Assembly (NCBI RefSeq): GCF_008693385.1
Contig: NZ_CP044067.1
Coordinates: forward strand, 2,957,501-3,021,500
Length of the DNA stretch: 64,000 nt
Direction of reading: 5' to 3'
From: Cupriavidus pauculus
GTDB lineage: Bacteria; Pseudomonadota; Gammaproteobacteria; Burkholderiales; Burkholderiaceae
Below are positions 1-7,956 of the stretch, in pieces. Under the pieces are notes generated by a model, which was given only the letters and a program-made list of their open reading frames with translations, ran no database searches and had not been told where the DNA came from. Positions within the stretch are counted from its first letter, which is position 1; every line of letters begins with the position of its first letter. Both the position numbers and the translations under genes were made by a program.

Positions 1-1
1 C

Positions 2-739
2 TGCTTTGTCGAACTCCATATCGAACAGGGCCCCGTGCTCGACGAGAGCGACGATGTGCTGGGCGTGGTGACGGGCATCTGCGGCAGCCGGCGCTACCGT
101 CATGCCACGATTCGCGGGCAGTACGCGCATTCCGGCGCGACGCCGCGCACGCATCGCCGCGATGCCGTGGTAGCGGCCGCGGCACTGGTCACCGCGTTGC
201 AGCGTGCGTGGGTCGCGATGGAAGCCGCGGGGCACGAGCTCACCGTCACGGTCGGCCAATGCACGACCGATGCCGCGCAGGCGGACTTCAGCAAGGTCTC
301 GGGCCGCGTCGATTTCAGCATCGACGTGCGTTCGCGCAGTGTGGCCACGCTGGAGGCGATGGATGCCGCAATCCAGACCATCCGGGCCGAGATCGCGCAG
401 ACCTGCCGCGTCGAGATCGACCTCGGCCCGATGACCGCCAGCGCGGCGGGGGTCATGGATCCGGCCTTGCGGGCGATATTGACCGCGGCGGCCGAAGCGG
501 CCGGTGTGCCCGCGCGGTCCATGCCCAGCGGGGCCGGGCACGATGCGGCGCTGTTCGCGGCGCAGGGCGTGCCCGCCGCGATGCTGTTCGTCCGCAATGC
601 GCACGGCAGCCATAACCCCGACGAGTCGATGCGGCTCGACGAGTTCGCGCAGGCTACGCGCGTACTGGCCAGTGCGCTGGGCGCGCGGGCCGGTGTTTCC
701 CTTTCCACAGCGATGTTGAACTCATGCCAGTCTGTCTGA
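2..739 (+). CDS. M20-family amidohydrolase (allantoate / N-carbamoyl-amino-acid hydrolase type), 5' end missing
   Basis: The gene starts before the window; the reading frame is open from base 2. The first visible residues, ELHIEQGPVLDE, are the signature of the HyuC/AllC branch of peptidase family M20, zinc enzymes that cleave C-N bonds in N-carbamoyl amino acids or allantoate. Further family motifs are GQYAHSGATP (the lid/dimerisation domain), SGAGHDAALFA and GSHNPDES near the C-terminus, which carry metal and substrate ligands. About 245 residues are visible, so roughly the N-terminal 40% of a usual 410-residue protein lies outside. The last 16 bases overlap the next gene, so the two are probably translationally coupled. 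The substrate cannot be told from this fragment. Confidence 0.88.
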   Translation, partial: CFVELHIEQGPVLDESDDVLGVVTGICGSRRYRHATIRGQYAHSGATPRTHRRDAVVAAAALVTALQRAWVAMEAAGHELTVTVGQCTTDAAQADFSKVSGRVDFSIDVRSRSVATLEAMDAAIQTIRAEIAQTCRVEIDLGPMTASAAGVMDPALRAILTAAAEAAGVPARSMPSGAGHDAALFAAQGVPAAMLFVRNAHGSHNPDESMRLDEFAQATRVLASALGARAGVSLSTAMLNSCQSV

Positions 740-1740
740 TTACCCAACCGATTCATCCCATCGGTGCCGAACGCATGCGTGCGGCCGGCATCGAGGTGCG
801 CCACGGCACCGCCACGAACGAGGCCGAGCGGATTGCCGAAGTGCGCGATGTCGACGCGGTGATCGTGCGCGAAGGTCTGTCCGCCGCCGCCATCGATGCC
901 GCCCCGCGCCTGGCCGTCATCAGCAATCACGGCACGGGCACCGACAAGATCGCGGTGGCGCATGCCCATGCCCGCGGCATCCCCGTGGTGTCCACGCCCG
1001 CCGCGAACGTGCGCGCGGTGGCCGAACACGCGATGATGCTGATGCTCGCCGTGGCGCGCGGCACGGTGGTGGCCGACGCCGCCACGCGCCGCTCGGACTG
1101 GCAGCACCGCTATCAGGTACCGATGCATTCGCTGTCCGGCAAGACGCTGGGCATCGTGGGCTTTGGCCGCACGGGCCAGATCGTGGCCCGGATGGCGAGC
1201 GCGGGCTTCGGCATGCAGGTGGTCGTATGGTCGCCGCGCGTCGATGACGCCGAGGTCGAGGCGCTGGGTGCGCGGCGCGTGGACACGCTGCACACGCTGC
1301 TCGCGATTTCCGACGTCGTATCGCTGCATCGCCCATTGCGCGCCGATACGCGTCACACCATCGATGCCGCCGCGCTGGCGGCGATGCAACCCGGTGCGAT
1401 TCTCGTCAACACGTCGCGCGGCGGACTGATCGACGAGCCGGCGCTCGTCGATGCGCTGCGCGCGGGCAAGCTGTTCGGTGCGGGGCTCGATGTGTTCGAG
1501 CGCGAGCCATTGCCCGTCGCATCGCCGCTGGCCGCGCTGGCCAATGTCGTGCTGAGCCCGCATCAAGCGGGTTCCACGCAGGAGGCGCTGGCCGACACCG
1601 CGCGCCAGTGCGCGGACCAGATCATCGACGTGCTGGCCGGGCGGCAACCAGACCATATGCTCGACCCATCGGTATGGGTGAGCCGTCGGCACACCGGCGC
1701 GCACCGGGCCACCAACGAACAGGCAGAGGCACAGGCATGA
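724..1740 (+). CDS. D-isomer-specific 2-hydroxyacid dehydrogenase
   Basis: This 338-residue protein has the two-domain layout of NAD(P)-dependent D-2-hydroxyacid dehydrogenases, which interconvert 2-keto acids and D-2-hydroxy acids in the cytoplasm. The Rossmann dinucleotide motif GFGRTG is at residues 146-151. The catalytic triad is present: Arg232 in NTSRGG, Glu261 in FEREPLP and His280 in LSPHQAG. The start overlaps the upstream amidohydrolase by 16 bases, and its stop shares ATGA with the next gene, so all three form one operon. The substrate is unknown; phosphoglycerate, glyoxylate/hydroxypyruvate or another 2-keto acid are all possible. The neighbours suggest a role in degrading an N-acylated or N-carbamoylated compound, which is inference. 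Confidence 0.9.
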   Translation: MPVCLITQPIHPIGAERMRAAGIEVRHGTATNEAERIAEVRDVDAVIVREGLSAAAIDAAPRLAVISNHGTGTDKIAVAHAHARGIPVVSTPAANVRAVAEHAMMLMLAVARGTVVADAATRRSDWQHRYQVPMHSLSGKTLGIVGFGRTGQIVARMASAGFGMQVVVWSPRVDDAEVEALGARRVDTLHTLLAISDVVSLHRPLRADTRHTIDAAALAAMQPGAILVNTSRGGLIDEPALVDALRAGKLFGAGLDVFEREPLPVASPLAALANVVLSPHQAGSTQEALADTARQCADQIIDVLAGRQPDHMLDPSVWVSRRHTGAHRATNEQAEAQA

Positions 1741-2546
1741 CATCCCCGATTTGCACCGTTACCCAGGGCAGCTTGCCGCTGGTCATCTCGATTCCGCATG
1801 GCGGCGAACTGTTGCCCGACTGGCTCGCGCCACGGCTGACGCCGCTCGCGCGCGAGCGCGCCGATACGGACTGGCACCTGCGCAGGCTGTACGCGTTCGC
1901 GGCGGAGCAGGGCGCGTCCGTGGTGCAAGCCAACTACTCGCGCTACGTCATCGACGTGAACCGGCCGGCCGATGGCAGCGCGCTATATCCCGGCCAGACC
2001 ACGACGACGCTGTGCCCGGTGGAGTCGTTCCGGGGCGTACCGCTTTATCTGGACGGTAGCGGGCCGTCGCCCGACGAAATCGACGTGCGCAAGCGCGAAT
2101 ACTGGCAGCCGTATCACGATGCGCTCGCCGCCGAGATCGCGCGGCTGCGCGGCGAGCACGCCAACGTCCTGGTCTGGGAGGCGCATTCCATCGCCGGTGT
2201 CTTGCCGCATCTGTTCGAGGGCAAGCTGCCCGACCTGAACATCGGTACCAACAGCGGTGCCAGCTGCGCGCCGGCCATGCGCGACGCCGTCGTCGCGGCG
2301 GCCGCGGGCAGTCCGTACACATGGGTGGCGGACGGACGGTTCAAGGGCGGCCATATCACCCGCCACTACGGCCAGCCCGCGCACGGCGTGCACACGATTC
2401 AGCTGGAAATGGTGCAGGCCGTCTATATGAGCGAGGATGCGCCATTCCCGTATCTGCCGGAGGCGTCGGCGCGCGTGCAGCCGGTGTTGCGCGCGATGCT
2501 GGACGGCGCAATGTCCGCGATGGCAAGGCTCCAGGTTTTGTCCTGA
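1737..2546 (+). CDS. N-formylglutamate amidohydrolase family protein
   Basis: The protein of 269 residues belongs to the N-formylglutamate amidohydrolase (FGase, HutG-type) family, which releases formate from N-formyl-L-glutamate at the end of one histidine degradation route. Recognisable motifs in order are SIPHGGELLP near the N-terminus, DTDWHLRRLY, NYSRYVIDVNRP, VWEAHSI and DGRFKGGHITRHYG. The ATG at 1737 was chosen because it overlaps the upstream stop as ATGA and places the SIPHG motif at the usual distance from the start; the frame extends further upstream, but only inside the previous gene. No other hut gene is present. It sits with a C-N hydrolase and a hydroxyacid dehydrogenase, so it may act on another N-acyl amino acid. 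Confidence 0.88.
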   Translation: MTSPICTVTQGSLPLVISIPHGGELLPDWLAPRLTPLARERADTDWHLRRLYAFAAEQGASVVQANYSRYVIDVNRPADGSALYPGQTTTTLCPVESFRGVPLYLDGSGPSPDEIDVRKREYWQPYHDALAAEIARLRGEHANVLVWEAHSIAGVLPHLFEGKLPDLNIGTNSGASCAPAMRDAVVAAAAGSPYTWVADGRFKGGHITRHYGQPAHGVHTIQLEMVQAVYMSEDAPFPYLPEASARVQPVLRAMLDGAMSAMARLQVLS

Positions 2547-2555
2547 AGCGCCGCG

Positions 2556-3437
2556 TTACCGCGCGGGCGAAGCGGACCCATCGAGAAACTTGACGATCGC
2601 CGCGTCGAACGTCTTCGGGTCCTGCATGAACGCAAAGTGGCTCGCGTTCGGCAGGATCAGCATGCGCGCGTGCGGAATCGTGCGCGCGATGTAGGCCGTG
2701 TGCGAACGCTTGATGCCTTCGTCGTGGTCGCCGTCCATGACGAGCACCGGCGACTTGATCGTCTTCAGTTGCGCATCGGACCAGTTGGGTTCGGTTTCCC
2801 ACATCTTGCCGATTTGCGAGAGGAAGGCTTCGTAGTCGTTCGGCGTGGGCGACAGCTTCGTGTACTCCTTGCCCGCGCGCTCGATATAGGCCGCGAAGAC
2901 GGGGTTCTTGTCGAATGCGGGGATCAGCCCGTCCGTCTTCGTGTTCACGCCGAACGCGACGATCTTGCCGACGCGTTCCGGATGGCGGATGGCGATGTCG
3001 AGCGCCTGGATGGCGCCGTCGCTCCAGCCGACGATATCGGCGCGCGGAATCTTCAGTTCGTCCATCAGCGCGATGACGTCGTCGGCCATGAGGTCGTAGC
3101 CATACGGCGTGGCGTCGCGCGTGCTGCGGCCGTGGCCGCGCGAGTCGACGACGATCACGCGATGCTTCGCGCTCAGCGTGCGGACCTGGTTGGCGAGATA
3201 GTCGGAATTGGCCAGGCCGCCGTGCAGCACGATGACGGGCGAGCCCTTGCCGACCTCGGCGTTATACAGCCTGATGCCGCGCAGCTCGCTATGGCGCTCC
3301 TGCGCCCATTTGACGGGGGTCGGGGTAGGCGGCAGGGTCTGCCAGCGTTCCAGTGCGTTGGCGCCGTGCGCGGTAGCCATCATGACGACGGCGGCGAACA
3401 GGGGCTTGATGTGCTGACGGATACAAAGCTGCGGCAT
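2556..3437 (-). CDS. Exported alpha/beta hydrolase
   Basis: A 293-residue alpha/beta-hydrolase-fold protein. The N-terminus has a hydrophobic segment (about residues 10-28) ending in an Ala-rich stretch that looks like a signal peptide, so it probably acts in the periplasm. The oxyanion region LHGG is at about 71-74, the nucleophile elbow GWSDG places the serine at residue 139, and an Asp (DGDHDE) and His (NASHF) follow at the expected places, so the catalytic triad looks complete. The closest general class is the pimeloyl/haloperoxidase-like esterases; the substrate is unknown. The ATG at 3437 was preferred over a far longer upstream frame because the signal peptide begins here. It is a single-gene unit converging on the operon before it. 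Confidence 0.87.
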   Translation of the reverse strand: MPQLCIRQHIKPLFAAVVMMATAHGANALERWQTLPPTPTPVKWAQERHSELRGIRLYNAEVGKGSPVIVLHGGLANSDYLANQVRTLSAKHRVIVVDSRGHGRSTRDATPYGYDLMADDVIALMDELKIPRADIVGWSDGAIQALDIAIRHPERVGKIVAFGVNTKTDGLIPAFDKNPVFAAYIERAGKEYTKLSPTPNDYEAFLSQIGKMWETEPNWSDAQLKTIKSPVLVMDGDHDEGIKRSHTAYIARTIPHARMLILPNASHFAFMQDPKTFDAAIVKFLDGSASPAR

Positions 3438-3465
3438 GAACGTTCTCCTCTGGTTTGTGTCGTGG

Positions 3466-3480
3466 GGCTCTTTAAGAGCC
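3466..3480. promoter_or_regulatory. Perfect palindrome upstream of the alpha/beta hydrolase gene
   Basis: GGCTCTT-T-AAGAGCC is a perfect inverted repeat with 7-bp arms around one base. It lies 29 bp upstream of the ATG at 3437, where a repressor operator would overlap the promoter or leader. No regulator gene adjoins it. Confidence 0.4.
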
Positions 3481-3561
3481 GGACTGTAGGAGATGCCGCA
3501 AGCCCGTGCTTTAGGACGGGCCGGGATTGCGCGCGTTTGCACGCTTGATACGTTTCGGCGC

Positions 3562-3586
3562 GCCCCTCTCCACACGGAAGAGGGGC
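3562..3586. repeat. CCCTCTCC/GGAGAGGG-type hairpin, copy 1
   Basis: GCCCCTCT and AGAGGGGC form a perfect 8-bp stem around a 9-base loop between the hydrolase promoter region and the end of the mctP-like gene. Related GC-rich hairpins with the core CCTCTCC/GGAGAGG occur in other intergenic gaps of this window, so it is probably a dispersed REP-like element. It may also serve as a terminator for the symporter operon. Confidence 0.5.
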
Positions 3587-3607
3587 ACCCGCAGAAGCGG
3601 TCGGGCG

Positions 3608-5098
3608 TCAGTTGGCGGCGCGCGCCACCACGCGCTGGCCCTGCGTGAGCGCGGAGACCACGAACGACACGACGATGTTCGCCGCAAGCGCGATCAGGCC
3701 GATATACGTCGGATACGCGCTGCCGCCGATATGCAGCGTATACACGGGCTTGAGACCCATCACCGAGGCAAGGCCGGTGCCGAGCACGATGCCGACGATC
3801 CAGCCCGCGAACAGGCCGGTGGTGGTCAGGCGGCGCGTGTAGAGCGAGAACACCACGGCGGGGAAGATCTGGAGGATCCAGACGCCGCCGAGCAGCTGCA
3901 GGTCGATCGCGTACTGCGTGGGCAGCACGATGATGAACAGCAGCGCGCCGAACTTGACCACCAGCGAGAACAGCTTGGCGCTCTTCGCTTCCTTCTCGGG
4001 CGTGACGGTCGGGTTGATCAGCGGCCTGTACAGGTTGCGCGTGAACAGGTTGGCCGCACCGATCGACATGATGGCCGCGGGCACCAGCGCGCTGATCGCG
4101 ATGGCCGCGGCGGCAAAGCCGACGAACCACGACGGGAACAGCGTGAGGAACAGCGTGGGCACCACGTCGGAGGCCGACGTCACATGCACGTTCGCCGCAA
4201 TCGCCATGTAGCCGAGTACCGCGATCAGGCCGAGCAGCAGCGTGTACGCGGGCAGCACGATCGCATTCTTGCGCACGGTCTTTGCCGACGACGAGGACAG
4301 CACCGCCGTCATCGTATGCGGGTACATGAATGCCGCGAGCGCGGAGCCCAGCGCAAGCGTGGCGTACGCCATGAACTGCGACGGCTGCAGGATGATGCCC
4401 GTGGTGCCGCCCTTGGCCTGGAAGAACTTGTCCGCGGCCTCGAACAGCGTGCCGTACCCGCCGAGCTTGCTCGGGATGATCGACACCGCGACGATCACGA
4501 CGATATAGATCATGATGTCCTTGACGAACGCGATCATCGCCGGCGCGCGCAGGCCGCTCGAGTACGTGTAGACGGCCAGGATCGCGAACGCCACGACCAG
4601 CGGCAGTTCACCGGTGACGCCGAGGCTCTTGATCACGACCTGCATGCCCACGAGCTGCAACGCGATATACGGCAGCGTCGCGACGATGCCGGTCAGCGCC
4701 ACGGCCGCGGGCAGCCATTTGCCGCCGAACTCGCCATGCACATAGTCCGCCGCGGTGATGTGGTTGTTGCGATGGCAGACTTCCCACAGCTTTGGCATGA
4801 CCGCGAACACGAACGGATAGACGATGATCGTGTACGGCAGCGCGAAGAAGCCGTACGCCCCCACCGAGTACACGAGCGCGGGCACCGCGATCACGGTATA
4901 GGCCGTGTAGAAGTCGCCGCCGACGAGGAACCACGAGATCAGCGTGCCGAACTGGCGCCCGCCGAGGCCCCACTCATGCAGCTGGTTGAGGTCGCCGCGC
5001 TTCCAGCGCGCTGCCACGAAGCCGAGCACCGTGACGAGCACGAAGAAGAAGATGAACACCGCCATCGCGGTGCTGTTGATCGTGGTCGGCTCGCTCAT
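3608..5098 (-). CDS. mctP: MctP-like sodium:solute symporter (monocarboxylate uptake)
   Basis: A 496-residue integral membrane protein of the sodium:solute symporter (SSS) family, with about 13 hydrophobic segments spread along its length. The N-terminal region with WGLGGRQFGTL and FLVGGDFYTAYT, followed by HITAADYVHG, matches the MctP subgroup, which imports lactate, pyruvate and related short monocarboxylates. The ATG at 5098 overlaps the stop of the DUF3311 gene as ATGA. This small DUF3311 protein plus SSS permease pairing is characteristic of the group. The substrate assignment rests on family resemblance. A REP-like hairpin follows the stop codon. Confidence 0.88.
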   Translation of the reverse strand: MSEPTTINSTAMAVFIFFFVLVTVLGFVAARWKRGDLNQLHEWGLGGRQFGTLISWFLVGGDFYTAYTVIAVPALVYSVGAYGFFALPYTIIVYPFVFAVMPKLWEVCHRNNHITAADYVHGEFGGKWLPAAVALTGIVATLPYIALQLVGMQVVIKSLGVTGELPLVVAFAILAVYTYSSGLRAPAMIAFVKDIMIYIVVIVAVSIIPSKLGGYGTLFEAADKFFQAKGGTTGIILQPSQFMAYATLALGSALAAFMYPHTMTAVLSSSSAKTVRKNAIVLPAYTLLLGLIAVLGYMAIAANVHVTSASDVVPTLFLTLFPSWFVGFAAAAIAISALVPAAIMSIGAANLFTRNLYRPLINPTVTPEKEAKSAKLFSLVVKFGALLFIIVLPTQYAIDLQLLGGVWILQIFPAVVFSLYTRRLTTTGLFAGWIVGIVLGTGLASVMGLKPVYTLHIGGSAYPTYIGLIALAANIVVSFVVSALTQGQRVVARAAN

Positions 5099-5298
5099 TT
5101 CATGCTCCGATACACGATGTACAGCAACAGCGAGGTAATCGGCACCCAGAGGAACTGGTACCAGTAGAAGAAGGGAAAGCCGAACAGCGCGGGCTGCGTA
5201 TCGTTGTAGAACGGCAGCCATAGCAGCGCGATATAGGGGGCGAGCAGCAGCAGGCGCACCCAGCCGCCTCCCTCCGCGCGTTCTTGGGAAGTCTCCAT
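5095..5298 (-). CDS. DUF3311 small membrane protein, partner of the symporter
   Basis: A 67-residue protein with two predicted membrane helices (about residues 13-30 and 40-60) and a short charged N-terminus. It matches the DUF3311 family, small proteins encoded directly before MctP-type symporters and thought to be an accessory subunit. The ATG at 5298 follows a GGAG ribosome-binding site at about 8 bases, and the stop overlaps the symporter start as ATGA. A longer frame upstream lacks a ribosome-binding site and would add residues without family likeness. Confidence 0.85.
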   Translation of the reverse strand: METSQERAEGGGWVRLLLLAPYIALLWLPFYNDTQPALFGFPFFYWYQFLWVPITSLLLYIVYRSMK

Positions 5299-5472
5299 CG
5301 TGTTCTCCAGGGAATGTACAAAGCCGTGACATGCGGGAACGCCCGCATGTCCGGCCCCAGACACGATTTTGAGGGGGCGCGTTGTCCGGTTTGTGTCGTG
5401 TTCTTCCGGATTTGTATCGTTAACCGTACAAAGCGTGGGAAACCGGAAACGACGGGGGAATCTGAAAAGACT

Positions 5473-6546
5473 TCAGCGCACGGCGACGGCTGGCGCGCCC
5501 TCGCCCGACTTGCCGCGCATCTCGCCAATCACGGCCGCATCGGCGAATCCTTCCCGACGGAACAACGCCAGCACGTCATCGACGGCCTCGGGCGCGCACG
5601 CGACGAGCAGCCCGCCGCTGGTCTGCGGATCGGTCAGCAAGGCCTGCTGGACGGCCGAGATCTCCGGTGCGAGCGATACCTCGTGCCCATAGCTGGCCCA
5701 GTTGCGTCTGGACGCGCCGGTAATGGCCCCGCCTTCGGCCAGGGCGGTCACGCCGCGCAGCAGCGGCACGCGCGACATATCGAGCGTGGCCGACAACGCG
5801 CTGCCGCGGCACAGTTCCAGCAGATGGCCAAGCAGGCCGAAGCCCGTGACATCGGTCATCGCATGCACGCCGGGCAGATCGCCGAGCGTCTTGCCCGGTG
5901 TATTGAGCTTGGTCGTATTGGCGATCATCTCGCGATAACCGTCCGCGTCGAGCCGATCTTTCTTGATCGCCGCCGAATACACGCCAACGCCCAGCGGCTT
6001 GCCGAGCACCAGCACGTCGCCCGCGCGCGCGTCGCGGTTGCGCTTGATGCGGTCCGGATGCACGAGCCCCAACACGACGAGGCCGTAGATGGGCTCCACC
6101 GCGTCGATGGTATGGCCGCCGCCGATCGCGATACCGGCCTGTGCGCAGACCGATTCGCCGCCTTCGAGGATCTTGCCGATGACTTCCGGCGAGAGCTTGT
6201 CGACGGGCATGCCGACCAGCGCCAGCGCGAGGATCGGCGTGCCGCCCATCGCATAGACGTCGGAAATGGCATTGGTTGCGGCAATGCGGCCGAAGTCGAA
6301 GGGGTCATCGACCACGGGCATGAAGAAGTCCGTGGTCGCGACGAGCGCCTGCGTATCGTTGAGCTTGTAGACCGCCGCGTCGTCACTGGTCTCGATACCG
6401 ACCAGCAGCGCGGGCGGGGCGGGGAAATGCCGCGCGTTGCGCAGGATTTCGGACAACACGGCGGGCGCGATCTTGCAGCCGCAGCCTCCGCCGTGTGCCA
6501 GCGACGTCAGCCGGGGCTGACCGTCGCGCATCGATGCCTCCGCCAT
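5473..6546 (-). CDS. selD: Selenide, water dikinase (selenophosphate synthetase)
   Basis: The 357-residue protein makes selenophosphate from selenide and ATP; selenophosphate is the selenium donor for Sec-tRNA synthesis. The N-terminal GGCGCK motif places the catalytic cysteine at residue 22 and the essential lysine at 25, equivalent to Cys17 and Lys20 of E. coli SelD. This is therefore the Cys form, not a selenoprotein itself. Later motifs typical of SelD include TTDFFMPVVDDPFDFG, the IGGGHT loop, DVTGFGLLGH and LTDPQTSGGL. Its ATG directly abuts the stop of the upstream transglutaminase-like gene with no gap, so the two are co-transcribed. It ends the minus-strand selenium island. Confidence 0.97.
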   Translation of the reverse strand: MAEASMRDGQPRLTSLAHGGGCGCKIAPAVLSEILRNARHFPAPPALLVGIETSDDAAVYKLNDTQALVATTDFFMPVVDDPFDFGRIAATNAISDVYAMGGTPILALALVGMPVDKLSPEVIGKILEGGESVCAQAGIAIGGGHTIDAVEPIYGLVVLGLVHPDRIKRNRDARAGDVLVLGKPLGVGVYSAAIKKDRLDADGYREMIANTTKLNTPGKTLGDLPGVHAMTDVTGFGLLGHLLELCRGSALSATLDMSRVPLLRGVTALAEGGAITGASRRNWASYGHEVSLAPEISAVQQALLTDPQTSGGLLVACAPEAVDDVLALFRREGFADAAVIGEMRGKSGEGAPAVAVR

Positions 6547-7695
6547 TTACACGATCCTCGTCGACGTGATGCGATAGCCGAATTTGTCCGGATCGAGGCT
6601 GTCCAGCGTGCCCGCGACGGTCTGCCCGTTCGGATACATCAGGAACGGCACGGGCGCCGCGCCGCTGCCGGGCAGCGCCACGTCGTGGCCATGGTTGTAC
6701 ACGACCCAGTTGCCCTCCCACGCGCCGAGCAGCATCGCGCGCGCGGCACGTACCTTGCTGTCCGTCATCGGCAGGCCGCCGGGGACCTCTTCGAGGGCGA
6801 CCTTGCGCACATCGGCCGGATCCGCGGGAATCCAGCCGTAGCCGGCCGCATAGAACTCGGAGCGGCAGTGCTGCGCCTTGGAGATGTCGCCAGCCTTGCC
6901 GAGCGCCTTGAAGCCCAGCGCCGAGGTATCGACGCGCACGCCGTAGGCATCGCGCGCGGGAATGCCTGCCGCGCGCGAGAGCGCGACGAACAGGCCGTTG
7001 ATGTCGGCACACTTGCCGTTCATGATGCCGCCGGTCTTGAGCATCGCCACGACGTCGCCGGTGCCGCAGCCGCGCACGCTCGCCTCGCGGCACGTGTTGT
7101 CGACGACCCATTGATAGATGGCGCGCGCGCGCGTCATGTCGTCGTCGAGGCCGGCCGTGATCTTCAGCGCGGTGTCGCGCACGATGCCATCGGTCGGCAT
7201 CAGCTGCGTCGGACGCAGATACTCGCGCAACGTCGCGGCGGATTCTCGCGGTGCGCGGGCCGAGGGGGCGGCGCCCAGATCGACGTCGCGATCGCGAATG
7301 GCGACCTTGTTGGTCAGCGTGGCCTTGAGCGGCTCGCCGGCCGGCGCCGACGGCCATTCGACGGCGACCATGCGCACGTCGTAGCCGCCCGTGGTGGCCG
7401 CGCGGGTGCGCGCGCCGGGAGCATTCCACGCCGTGGCCAGCGTGCGCTGGTAGTCGCCGACCTGCTGCGCGGTAACGGGCAGCCAGACGCGCGCGGGCGC
7501 GGCGGCGGGCGGCAGCGTGACTTCGGTGGTCATTTCGTAGACGCGCCAGCCGCTCGCGTTTTCGATATCGCTTGCGCGGGCGCCGGGCAGGGTGCCGGAG
7601 GATGTCGGGTTGGCCGCGTGGGCGGGAAGGATGCCGGCAGCGCCGACGGAGACAGGTAGCGCGGCGCCAAGCCGCAGAAAATCGCGTCGATCCAT
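6547..7695 (-). CDS. Tat-exported transglutaminase-like cysteine protease-fold protein
   Basis: A 382-residue protein with a twin-arginine signal (RRDFLRLG at residues 3-10, then a hydrophobic stretch and an Ala-rich cleavage region), so it is predicted to be exported folded. The C-terminal half carries a transglutaminase-like domain: the nucleophile Cys is in MNGKCADING, followed by the His-containing QHCRSEFY and by GYGWIPADPAD, which supplies the Asp. Such proteins are usually peptidases or amidases, not true transglutaminases. The ATG at 7695 has AAGGGG about 6 bases upstream. It lies between selC and selD, and its stop codon touches the selD ATG. No link to selenium metabolism is known to me. 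Confidence 0.85.
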   Translation of the reverse strand: MDRRDFLRLGAALPVSVGAAGILPAHAANPTSSGTLPGARASDIENASGWRVYEMTTEVTLPPAAAPARVWLPVTAQQVGDYQRTLATAWNAPGARTRAATTGGYDVRMVAVEWPSAPAGEPLKATLTNKVAIRDRDVDLGAAPSARAPRESAATLREYLRPTQLMPTDGIVRDTALKITAGLDDDMTRARAIYQWVVDNTCREASVRGCGTGDVVAMLKTGGIMNGKCADINGLFVALSRAAGIPARDAYGVRVDTSALGFKALGKAGDISKAQHCRSEFYAAGYGWIPADPADVRKVALEEVPGGLPMTDSKVRAARAMLLGAWEGNWVVYNHGHDVALPGSGAAPVPFLMYPNGQTVAGTLDSLDPDKFGYRITSTRIV

Positions 7696-7838
7696 GATGA
7701 TCCCCTTGTTCGAGACTCGAAACGTGCCCAACCGCTGCCCATGCATGGTAGGTCGTGCGGGCAATGTCTGGGCGGGAAAACCGCGGGGCAGAGGATGCTG
7801 CGGCGCGGCATGCGGGTGCTGAGGTGCTACGAAAATAC

Positions 7839-7934
7839 TGGCGGAAAGCAGCAGGAGTCGAACCTACCTGGGAACGTCTGACGCCCCCAACCGGATTTGA
7901 AGTCCGGCCGCATCACCGGATGCGCGTGCCTTCC
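7839..7934 (-). tRNA. selC: tRNA-Sec (anticodon UCA)
   Basis: The minus strand folds as a selenocysteine tRNA of 96 nt. It has an 8-bp acceptor stem (GGAAGGCA paired with TGCTTTCC), a discriminator G and an encoded CCA end at 7839-7841. The anticodon arm contains GGACTTCAAATCC with anticodon UCA at plus-strand 7898-7900, identical to the E. coli selC loop. A long variable arm and the T-arm GGTTCGACTCC follow. The 8-bp acceptor stem and long extra arm set tRNA-Sec apart from ordinary tRNAs. It sits 22 bp after selB on the same strand, so it may be processed from the sel transcript. Confidence 0.97.
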
Positions 7935-7956
7935 GTACGACGATGATCGATGCCGC

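Noticed and set aside
5473..6546. SelD as a second selenoprotein
   Set aside because: The catalytic position is a TGC-type cysteine codon in GGCGCK, not UGA.
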